From Bacteroidales bacterium (GTDB lineage: Bacteria; Bacteroidota; Bacteroidia; Bacteroidales; Muribaculaceae), in assembly GCA_900752535.1 (NCBI GenBank), contig CAADVV010000360.1, positions 1-6,797 on the forward strand: DNA of 6,797 nucleotides, read 5' to 3'. Numbering within the stretch: the stretch's first letter is position 1; the number at the start of each line of letters is the position of its first letter. The notes beneath the pieces were generated by a model that was not told where the DNA came from, ran no database searches, and was given only the letters and a program-made list of their open reading frames with translations. Below, in pieces: positions 1-5,374 of this stretch. A program made the translations under genes and the position numbers.

Positions 1-7
1 CGATATG

Positions 8-50
8 ACAAAGCCCCGGCTTGCGAAAGTCAGGGCTTTGTTTTATGTTT
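8..50 (+). terminator. Strong intrinsic terminator, plus strand, for a gene left of the window
   Basis: Nine base pairs (ACAAAGCCC at 8-16 with GGGCTTTGT at 33-41) are followed, after one C/A mismatch, by five more pairs (GGCTT at 18-22 with AAGTC at 27-31) closing a GCGA loop of the GNRA class. A T-rich run (TTTTATGTTT) follows on the plus strand only. On the minus strand the hairpin is followed by TCATATCG, so it is a poorer terminator in that direction, though it may still help stop transcripts from rplT. No plus-strand gene ends inside the window before it, so its gene must lie outside. Confidence 0.75.
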
Positions 51-69
51 TACAACAGCTTACAAAGGT

Positions 70-92
70 GGCTGCGCCATTTTGACACAGCC
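70..92 (-). terminator. Possible terminator hairpin after rplT
   Basis: Read on the minus strand, GGCTGTG and CGCAGCC form seven pairs (one T-G wobble) around a nine-base loop, starting about 40 bases after the rplT stop codon. No clear T run follows, so it may be a 3'-end stabilising or weak termination structure that works together with the larger hairpin at 8-41. Confidence 0.4.
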
Positions 93-131
93 TCTTCGAT
101 GTTGTTATCTGTCAGTTTCTGAAGATGCTGT

Positions 132-482
132 TCAGGCGTTTTTCACTTTGTCAACAACAGCCTTGAAAGCGGCGGGGTTGTTGAGAGCGAGGTCGGCGAG
201 CACCTTACGGTTGATCTCGATGCCGGCTTTGTGGATGAGGCCCATGAGCTTCGAGTAGCTCAGGTCTTCCTGACGGGCTGCGGCATTGATGCGCTGAATC
301 CAGAGAGCGCGGAAGTTGCGCTTCTTGTCTTTGCGGTCGCGGTATGCGTAGGTCAGACCTTTTTCCCAGGTATTTTTGGCAACGGTCCAGACATTGCGGC
401 GGCATCCGAAGTAACCGCGGGTGAGTTTCAGGATTTTCTTACGCTTTGCACGAGATGCTACGTGATTTACTGATCTTGGCAT
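132..482 (-). CDS. rplT: 50S ribosomal protein bL20
   Basis: The 116-residue product begins MPRSVNHVASRAKRKKILK and continues through GYFGCRRNVW, the RDRKDKKRNFR segment and the globular C-terminal part (WIQRINAAAR, then SKLMGLIHKAGIEINRKVL), which together are diagnostic of bL20. The length is normal for the family. bL20 binds 23S rRNA early and is needed for 50S assembly; its basic N-terminal arm threads into rRNA and the C-terminal domain is the one known in E. coli and B. subtilis to bind its own mRNA. This is the last gene of the thrS-infC-rpmI-rplT operon. The ATG at 482 is preceded by an A-rich stretch without a Shine-Dalgarno site, which is usual in Bacteroidetes. A structured 119-base spacer lies upstream. 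Confidence 0.98.
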   Translation of the reverse strand: MPRSVNHVASRAKRKKILKLTRGYFGCRRNVWTVAKNTWEKGLTYAYRDRKDKKRNFRALWIQRINAAARQEDLSYSKLMGLIHKAGIEINRKVLADLALNNPAAFKAVVDKVKNA

Positions 483-498
483 TTTTCTTTTGTGTTGT

Positions 499-544
499 GG
501 GTGTCAGCGGCTGCCCAAAGGCTGCGCTCGGGAGCTGTCCACCC
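499..544 (-). promoter_or_regulatory. Structured leader between rpmI and rplT (candidate L20 autoregulatory site)
   Basis: On the minus strand GGGTG (544-540) can pair with CACCC (503-499) and CAGC (537-534) with GCTG (508-505), separated by a small GA/A internal loop. Inside, CCCGAG (532-527) can pair, with two wobbles, to TTTGGG (519-514) around a seven-base loop. The result is a long irregular stem-loop ending about 16 bases before the rplT ATG. A competing local hairpin (TGGG, CAG, CCG loop, CTG, CCCA at 517-498) uses part of the same bases. In E. coli and B. subtilis L20 binds irregular helices with unpaired adenines in its mRNA; a similar role here is inference from position and shape alone. 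Confidence 0.4.
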
Positions 545-601
545 GGTTAATAAAAATGGTGTTGTCCGTTTGTTGATTTTGAGAATCCGTTGGGAGACGA
601 C

Positions 602-802
602 TTACGCTTTGAGAGCGAGCAGCTCCTTGACGGAGTTCACGTTTGCCTTGTCGACGATAGCGAAGTGGTCAAGATTGCGTTTCTGCTTCTTGGTCTTCTT
701 TGTCAGGATGTGGCTGTGGTAAGCGTGTTTTCTCTTGATCTTTCCTGATCCGGTAAGGGCGAACCTCTTTTTGGCACCGGAATTAGTCTTAATCTTGGGC
801 AT
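602..802 (-). CDS. rpmI: 50S ribosomal protein bL35
   Basis: The 66-residue product starts MPKIKTNSGAKKRFALTGSG and has the run KIKRKHAYHSHILTKKTKKQ typical of bL35, a small very basic protein of the large ribosomal subunit that packs into 23S rRNA. Length matches the family (about 64-66). It sits in the invariant order infC-rpmI-rplT, 55 bases after infC and 119 bases before rplT, and is surely co-transcribed with both. The ATG at 802 follows an AT-rich stretch with no Shine-Dalgarno site. The spacer from infC contains a small possible hairpin (GGCCT/AGGTC with a three-base loop near 842-854) but nothing that looks like a terminator or promoter. Confidence 0.98.
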   Translation of the reverse strand: MPKIKTNSGAKKRFALTGSGKIKRKHAYHSHILTKKTKKQKRNLDHFAIVDKANVNSVKELLALKA

Positions 803-857
803 TTTTGTGAATTAGAGTGATTTGATTATTGTCAGACAGCTCGGACCTCGAAGGCCG

Positions 858-1469
858 TCACTGTTGTTTTTTCTTGGGGGTTATCATGATTGTCATGCGT
901 TTTCCTTCGAGTACAGGCATCTGCTCCACCTTGCCGTATTCCTCAAGGTCCTGGGCAAATCTGAGCAGCAAAACCTCACCCTGCTCTTTGAAGAGGATGG
1001 AGCGGCCTTTGAAAAACACATAACTCTTGACTTTTGCGCCTTCCTGCAGGAAGCCTATGGCGTGCTTGAGCTTGAAGTTGTAGTCATGGTCATCGGTCTG
1101 AGGACCGAACCTTATCTCCTTGACGACAACTTTGGTGGCCTTGGCTTTCTGTTCTTTCAGACGCTTCTTCTGCTGGTAGAGGAACTTCTGATAGTCAAGA
1201 ACCTTGCAGACGGGGGGCTCGGCGGTGGGCGAAATCTCGATGAGGTCAAGCTCCTGCTCATGAGCTATCTGCAGGGCCTGCTGTATCGGATAGATGCCCG
1301 GGGTCACATTGTCGCCTACCAGACGCACTTCACGGGCACGTATGCGCTCGTTGATTGCATACGGGTCTTTGGCGTTACGGTCCTGTGGCCCACGGCGCTG
1401 GCCGCTGGGACGGGGGCCGCCGACGGGCGACGGACGGCGTACTGCCGGGTTAAATGGCTTTTTTTGCAT
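858..1469 (-). CDS. infC: Translation initiation factor IF-3
   Basis: The 203-residue product has the IF3 N-domain from about residue 39 (INERIRAREVRLVGDNV, then DLIEISPTAEPPVCKVLDY), the lysine-rich linker around residues 100-112 (KKRLKEQKAKATK), and the C-domain (VKEIRFGPQTDDHDYNFKLK, later VLEGKRMTIM). IF3 binds the 30S subunit, blocks premature joining of 50S and checks start-codon and initiator-tRNA choice. Ahead of the N-domain is a basic Pro/Arg/Gly-rich tail of about 37 residues, roughly 24 longer than that of E. coli IF3 and probably disordered. The start is an ordinary ATG, not the AUU used for autocontrol in enterobacteria, and no other in-frame ATG precedes the N-domain. The ATG follows the thrS stop codon with no base between, which suggests translational coupling. 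Confidence 0.97.
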   Translation of the reverse strand: MQKKPFNPAVRRPSPVGGPRPSGQRRGPQDRNAKDPYAINERIRAREVRLVGDNVTPGIYPIQQALQIAHEQELDLIEISPTAEPPVCKVLDYQKFLYQQKKRLKEQKAKATKVVVKEIRFGPQTDDHDYNFKLKHAIGFLQEGAKVKSYVFFKGRSILFKEQGEVLLLRFAQDLEEYGKVEQMPVLEGKRMTIMITPKKKQQ

Positions 1470-3419
1470 TCAGTCTGCGGGTTGTTGTGTAGTCATTTCC
1501 TCGACCTCTCTGGTCAATTTCTCGGCAAAGGTAGCAATTTTCATCGAACCTTGGTCACCTTCGCCCTGTTTTCTGACAGAAACTTCGTCATTTTCTTTTT
1601 CTTTCTCGCCTACGACGAGCAGATAGGGGATGCGCTTGAGTTCGTTATCGCGAATTTTCTTGCCGATTTTCTCATTGCGGTCATCGACGATGGCCCTGAC
1701 TCCGTCTTTCTCCAGACGTTTGGCAACTTCGAAGGCATAGTCGTTGAATTTCTCCGAAATGGGTAGTACGACAGCCTGTTCGGGAGCGAGCCACAGCGGG
1801 AAACGACCGGCGGTGTGCTCGAGAAGCACGGCTACGAAGCGTTCCATCGAGCCGAAAGGCGCGCGGTGAATCATGACGGGACGATGTTTCTGATTGTCGG
1901 CGCCGGTATATTCGAGCTCGAAGCGTTCGGGCAGGTTGTAATCTACCTGAATTGTACCGAGCTGCCAGCGACGTCCGATGGCGTCGCGCACCATGAAGTC
2001 GAGTTTGGGTCCGTAGAAGGCAGCCTCGCCAAGCTCTGTGCGGGCGTTTATGCCCTTTTCGGCGCAGGCTTCGATAATGGCCTGTTCGGCTTTGTGCCAG
2101 TTTTCGTCAGAACCGATATATTTCTCTTTGTGTTTGGGGTCGCGCAGTGAAATCTGAGCCTCGTAGTTGTCAAATTTGAGTGCGTTGAAGATATATAGGA
2201 TGATGTCCATTACCTTCAGGAACTCGTCTTTGATCTGGTCGGGGGCGCAGAAAATGTGTGCGTCATCCTGCGTGAAACCGCGCACGCGTGTCAGCCCGTG
2301 GAGTTCGCCGCTCTGCTCATAGCGGTAGACTGTGCCGAATTCGGCCAGACGCATGGGCAGATCGCGATATGAACGGGGATATGCGCGGAATATTTCGCAG
2401 TGGTGGGGGCAGTTCATAGGCTTGAGAAGATATTCCTCGCCTTCCTCGGGAGTGTGGATGGGCTGGAAAGAGTCTTTGCCGTATTTGGCGTAGTGTCCCG
2501 AGGTAACATAGAGGGCTTTGTTGCCGATATGCGGAGTGATGACCTGGAGGTAGCCATACTGCTTCTGGATTTTGCGCAGGAACTGTTCGAGGCGGTCACG
2601 CAGGGCGGCTCCTTTGGGCAGCCATAGGGGCAGGCCGGCTCCGACGCGCGATGAGAAAGCAAAAAGTTCCATCTCCTTGCCAAGTTTGCGATGGTCGCGC
2701 TTCTTGGCTTCTTCGAGGAGTGTTAGATATTCGTCGAGCATCTTCTGTTTGGGAAACGTGATGCCGTATACGCGTACGAGTTGGTTGCGCTTTTCATCGC
2801 CGCGCCAGTATGCGCCGGCGAGTGACAGTACTTTCACAGCCTTGATGGGGGCGGTATTGTCGATATGCGGACCACGGCAGAGGTCGGTGAAGTTGCCCTG
2901 GGTATATGTGGAGATTGTGCCGTCTTCAAGTTCGCTGATGAGCTCGCATTTGTAGGTTTCGCCGCGGTCACCGAACATCTTCAGGGCATCGGCCTTGGAG
3001 ATATCGCTGCGCACGATAGGCTGTTTGGCGCGTGCAAGCTCGAGCATTTTCTTTTCTATCTTGGGGAAGTCGGCTGCTGTAATCTGATTTTCGCCCGGGT
3101 CGATGTCATAGTAGAAACCATTCTCGATGGCCGGACCGATGCCGAATTTAACACCGGGATAAAGCTCCTGAAGGGCTTCGGCCAGCAGGTGCGCCGAGCT
3201 GTGCCAGAAGGCGTGTTTGCCTTCGGGGTCTTCCCATTTGAAGAGCTTGATGGAGGCGTCGTTGTTGATGGGACGCGCAATGTCCCAGTCTTCGCCGTTG
3301 ACCGTCGAGGCCAGTATCTCGCGGGCGAGTTGAGGACTAAGAGAGCGAGCAATGTCAAGAGGCGTCACGCCGCTCTCAAATTCGCGCTGACTGCCATCTG
3401 GAAAAGTGATTTTAATCAT
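1470..3419 (-). CDS. thrS: Threonine--tRNA ligase (ThrRS)
   Basis: A full-length 649-residue class II synthetase that charges tRNA-Thr in the cytoplasm. In order: TGS domain (about 1-62), editing domain (about 63-225) with the HxxxH pair H73/H77 plus C181 and H185 that clear Ser-tRNA-Thr, the catalytic core (about 245-540), and the anticodon-binding domain (about 545-645). Zinc ligands that select threonine are visible as C337 (in MNCPHH), H388 (in DDAHIF) and H518 (in MIHRAPFGS). Motif 2 is the YRYEQSGELHGLTRVRGFTQ region and motif 3 is HRAPFGSMERF. No key residue is missing. It is first in the operon with infC, rpmI and rplT. A single Bacteroides-type promoter lies about 65 bases upstream, and the ATG follows an AT-rich stretch without a Shine-Dalgarno site. 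Confidence 0.98.
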   Translation of the reverse strand: MIKITFPDGSQREFESGVTPLDIARSLSPQLAREILASTVNGEDWDIARPINNDASIKLFKWEDPEGKHAFWHSSAHLLAEALQELYPGVKFGIGPAIENGFYYDIDPGENQITAADFPKIEKKMLELARAKQPIVRSDISKADALKMFGDRGETYKCELISELEDGTISTYTQGNFTDLCRGPHIDNTAPIKAVKVLSLAGAYWRGDEKRNQLVRVYGITFPKQKMLDEYLTLLEEAKKRDHRKLGKEMELFAFSSRVGAGLPLWLPKGAALRDRLEQFLRKIQKQYGYLQVITPHIGNKALYVTSGHYAKYGKDSFQPIHTPEEGEEYLLKPMNCPHHCEIFRAYPRSYRDLPMRLAEFGTVYRYEQSGELHGLTRVRGFTQDDAHIFCAPDQIKDEFLKVMDIILYIFNALKFDNYEAQISLRDPKHKEKYIGSDENWHKAEQAIIEACAEKGINARTELGEAAFYGPKLDFMVRDAIGRRWQLGTIQVDYNLPERFELEYTGADNQKHRPVMIHRAPFGSMERFVAVLLEHTAGRFPLWLAPEQAVVLPISEKFNDYAFEVAKRLEKDGVRAIVDDRNEKIGKKIRDNELKRIPYLLVVGEKEKENDEVSVRKQGEGDQGSMKIATFAEKLTREVEEMTTQQPAD

Positions 3420-3467
3420 TTATAAATAGTAATTTGGGACCCTTGCTCCCCTGAACGGACGGGGTAG

Positions 3468-3483
3468 GCCGCTTTCAAGCGGC
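3468..3483. repeat. Inverted repeat at the predicted thrS transcription start
   Basis: GCCGCT (3468-3473) and AGCGGC (3478-3483) are perfect inverted copies around TTCA. The repeat touches the last base of the predicted -7 box and covers the predicted start site, so it would only be partly transcribed. This placement suits an operator or a start-site DNA feature better than an RNA hairpin. Further into the leader, CCCC (3448-3451) and GGGG (3461-3464) could form a weak four-pair stem. No known riboswitch or T-box is recognisable. Confidence 0.45.
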
Positions 3484-3513
3484 AAATTTAATGATTTTTT
3501 GCGATATACACAA
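3483..3513 (-). promoter_or_regulatory. Bacteroides-type promoter of the thrS-infC-rpmI-rplT operon
   Basis: On the minus strand TTG (3513-3511), a 20-base spacer and TAAATTTG (3490-3483) match the Bacteroidetes -33/-7 consensus TTTG-N19-21-TAnnTTTG. The start of transcription should fall near 3476-3479, giving an untranslated leader of about 57-60 bases before the thrS ATG. The promoter sits in the gap directly after the stop codon of the clc gene, so the operon need not depend on read-through. Confidence 0.8.
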
Positions 3514-3522
3514 CACCTTTTC

Positions 3523-4932
3523 TCACCGCTCGTCAGCCGATATCATATGGTGCCCGTGCCACATTATCTGCTCGCGTGTGGAGCGGCGCGGGAGGCCACG
3601 CCTAAGGCTGCAAATCCTGACAGTGGCATAAGATGTGAAAGCGCACAGCGTCAGCGGAAGCAACAATGTGAAGGAAGAGCTCATCTCGGCGACGATGAAG
3701 ATTGCCATCAGCGGAGCCTCGACCGCGCCGGCCATGACTCCGGCCATTGCGATATAGACAATCATGGAAACCGGGAGATCGGTGCCCGTCAGTGTATTGG
3801 CTCCGTATGCAAACACAAATCCGAGCAGGCAGCCCGCAAACAGTGTGGGTGCGAAATCGCCTGCGACTCCGCCGCCGCTGGTTGTGGCAGATTTGGCATA
3901 ACCTTTCAGCAAAAGCATCGTCCCAGCCACCATCAGCAGTGTGAGATCAGGTTCTATCCCGCCCCATGCAAATATACTGTCGGTGATTATACTCCTGTGA
4001 TGTCCGTCGATGATTTTGGCCATCGAAGCATAACCTTCGCCATAAAGCATCGGAAACAGCATTATCATTGCTCCCAGCCACAGACCGGAGATTATGTTTC
4101 TTATCCATGGAGAAGAGACCGATTTGAAAAAATGGTCGGTTGTATTGCAGCATGATGAATAATACATCGAGTAAACACCGCAACATAGGCCCAGCAAGAT
4201 TATGCAGGGCAGATATTCCGAGGGGAGCGAGCCGAAGACCGAGATGTTCATGTCGAGCGGTTGACCTGACAATATTCCGCATGTCAGCGATGCGATGACG
4301 CAGGCTACGATCAGTGAGAGTACGGGCCAGGTGGATAGCGGCATGGCCATGACTTCAAGAGCAAAGAGTGCTCCGCCGATTGGCGCTTTGAAGATGCCGG
4401 CGATACCCGCTCCTGCTCCGATACCGATCATCAGTCTCATCATCGTCGGACGCGCATGACATGCGCGTCCGATATTGCTGCCTATGGCTCCTCCGGTGGA
4501 CGCCGAGGGACCTTCGCCGCCGGCTGAACCTCCGAAGCTTAGTGTCAAAACGGCAGCAGCGATATAGCCGAACATCTCGCGTCGTTTCATGACATAGTTG
4601 CCTTTTTTGAGCTGTCCCATCATGTGTGACACGCCATGCTCCAGATTATATCTGAGGACATAGCGCACAAAGAGGCCTGTCAGGAGAATGCCGATGAGTG
4701 GAATGAACAGCAGTGCCCAGTTCAGCCCGCTGTCGTTAAGACGTGATGTGATGACGATCGAGATATGACTTACGAGCCATTTGAGAAGCCATGCGCCCGC
4801 ACCGGCACCTACGCCCGTGACGACCGCCATCGCCATGAGGAAATGGTTGTCGGCCACGTGTCTGATGCGCCACGCCATGGCGTTTCGCCACGCATGTCTT
4901 ATTGATGAATTATCCCTCTTTATCATATACAT
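3523..4932 (-). CDS. ClC-family chloride channel/transporter, no CBS domains
   Basis: An integral membrane protein of 469 residues (from the ATG at 4932) of the ClC voltage-gated chloride channel and H+/Cl- antiporter family. Signatures in order: GGEGP with the gating glutamate (about E140), the APIGGALFALEV helix, GGGVAGDFAP near 353-362 (the GxFxP anion site), and AEMSSSFTLLLP near 416-427. Compared with E. coli CLC-ec1, Glu148 is kept, Glu203 is Val, Tyr445 is Phe, and the GSGIP segment is replaced by EHGVS. Valine at the Glu203 position is what animal ClC channels have, so this could be a passive channel or a weakly coupled exchanger; that is inference. It ends in a short tail and lacks the CBS pair of many relatives. 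A TTG start at 4962 would add ten residues, but no properly spaced ribosome site supports it; ATG at 4926 is also possible. Confidence 0.9.
   Translation of the reverse strand: MYMIKRDNSSIRHAWRNAMAWRIRHVADNHFLMAMAVVTGVGAGAGAWLLKWLVSHISIVITSRLNDSGLNWALLFIPLIGILLTGLFVRYVLRYNLEHGVSHMMGQLKKGNYVMKRREMFGYIAAAVLTLSFGGSAGGEGPSASTGGAIGSNIGRACHARPTMMRLMIGIGAGAGIAGIFKAPIGGALFALEVMAMPLSTWPVLSLIVACVIASLTCGILSGQPLDMNISVFGSLPSEYLPCIILLGLCCGVYSMYYSSCCNTTDHFFKSVSSPWIRNIISGLWLGAMIMLFPMLYGEGYASMAKIIDGHHRSIITDSIFAWGGIEPDLTLLMVAGTMLLLKGYAKSATTSGGGVAGDFAPTLFAGCLLGFVFAYGANTLTGTDLPVSMIVYIAMAGVMAGAVEAPLMAIFIVAEMSSSFTLLLPLTLCAFTSYATVRICSLRRGLPRRSTREQIMWHGHHMISADER
4446..4472. repeat. 12-bp perfect inverted repeat inside the clc gene
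   Basis: TCGGACGCGCAT (4446-4457) and ATGCGCGTCCGA (4461-4472) are exact inverted copies separated by GAC. It lies within the coding sequence, in the codons for the segment just after the GGEGP...IGSNIG region, and keeps the reading frame. In mRNA it would make a very stable 12-pair hairpin with a three-base loop. There is no T run, so it is not an intrinsic terminator. It may be chance favoured by the GC-rich codons, or a regulatory or pausing structure. Confidence 0.7.
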
Positions 4933-4987
4933 TAAAAGTGTCCGATTGTTCCAAATGTTCAACTCCGCGAAAAAATCGTCCTGAAAA

Positions 4988-5020
4988 TTTGTCGTGTTGA
5001 CAGAAAAAGCACTACATTTG
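4988..5020 (+). promoter_or_regulatory. Bacteroides-type promoter of the ferredoxin gene
   Basis: TTTG at 4988-4991 and TACATTTG at 5013-5020 are 21 bases apart, a full match to the Bacteroidetes consensus on the plus strand. Transcription should begin near 5025-5027, leaving a leader of about 48 bases. The same intergenic gap must also hold the promoter of the divergent clc gene, for which I see only a poor -7-like box (AACATTTG, minus strand, about 4962-4955). Confidence 0.85.
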
Positions 5021-5074
5021 CAGAAGTAAATCTAAACCAATCCTATTCGTATAATATCTAAAACTGATTTAACA

Positions 5075-5245
5075 ATGGCTTATGTAATCACCGACTCATG
5101 CGTCGCTTGCGGCACATGTCAGCCCGTTTGCCCCGTAGAGGCTATCTCAGAAGGCGAAATCTACCACATCGATCCTGACAAGTGCATCGAATGTGGCTCA
5201 TGCGCTGAAGTTTGCCCCAGCGGCGCCATCGTTCCGGGCGAATAA
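5075..5245 (+). CDS. 2[4Fe-4S] ferredoxin, clostridial type
   Basis: A 56-residue, acidic electron carrier beginning MAYVITDSCVACGTCQPVCP. Two CxxCxxCxxxCP motifs are present (Cys 9, 12, 15, 19 and Cys 37, 40, 43, 47), each supplying three ligands to one cluster and the last to the other, as in bacterial-type low-potential ferredoxins. The length is the usual one and nothing is missing. In anaerobes such proteins carry electrons between pyruvate:ferredoxin oxidoreductase, hydrogenases and Rnf-type complexes; the window does not show the partner. The gene stands alone: it is divergent from clc, has its own consensus promoter and is followed by hairpins. The ATG at 5075 follows an AT-rich leader with no Shine-Dalgarno site. 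The gene was found by direct translation, being short. Confidence 0.97.
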   Translation: MAYVITDSCVACGTCQPVCPVEAISEGEIYHIDPDKCIECGSCAEVCPSGAIVPGE

Positions 5246-5269
5246 TTGAATAAAGACATTAAATGAGGT

Positions 5270-5294
5270 GGGGTCGTGTCACTGACACGGCCCC
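5270..5294 (+). terminator. Hairpin terminator after the ferredoxin gene
   Basis: GGGGTCGTGTC (5270-5280) pairs over eleven positions, with one T-G wobble, to GACACGGCCCC (5284-5294) around ACT, and two more pairs are possible outside. It begins 25 bases after the ferredoxin stop codon. The downstream run is only moderately T-rich (GCTAAATGTTT), so termination may be completed by the next hairpin. It could also act on transcripts from the converging lipoprotein gene. Confidence 0.7.
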
Positions 5295-5309
5295 GCTAAA
5301 TGTTTGGGA

Positions 5310-5338
5310 GAGGATTACTTTATCCTCACTTTGTTTTT
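5310..5338 (+). terminator. Second terminator hairpin in the ferredoxin/lipoprotein gap
   Basis: GAGGAT (5310-5315) and ATCCTC (5322-5327) form a six-pair stem with a six-base loop, followed by ACTTTGTTTTT on the plus strand. The T run is better than that of the hairpin just before it, so the two probably serve as a tandem terminator between the converging ferredoxin and lipoprotein genes. Confidence 0.6.
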
Positions 5339-5374
5339 GATACGATGGGATGAGGAGGAACAGATCCGTTAGGC

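Noticed and set aside
508..526. Short direct repeat GGCTGC in the rpmI-rplT spacer
   Set aside because: Only six bases, two copies; better explained as part of the possible stem-loop than as a repeat array.
822..1766. A 314-codon open frame on the plus strand, antisense to infC and the end of thrS
   Set aside because: It lies opposite two clear conserved genes, its translation has no recognisable domain, and GC-rich coding DNA often leaves the opposite strand open.
2865..3425. A plus-strand frame opposite the start of thrS
   Set aside because: It is a shadow of the TGS and editing domains of thrS; no independent evidence supports it.
3420..3482. A T-box or amino-acid riboswitch in the thrS leader
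   Set aside because: The leader is only about 60 bases, has no T-box sequence and no terminator/antiterminator pair. Only a weak four-pair stem is seen.
3499..4155. A 218-codon plus-strand frame opposite the end of clc
   Set aside because: It is opposite a well-supported ClC gene, has low-complexity His/Gln/Arg-rich translation and no promoter or start context.
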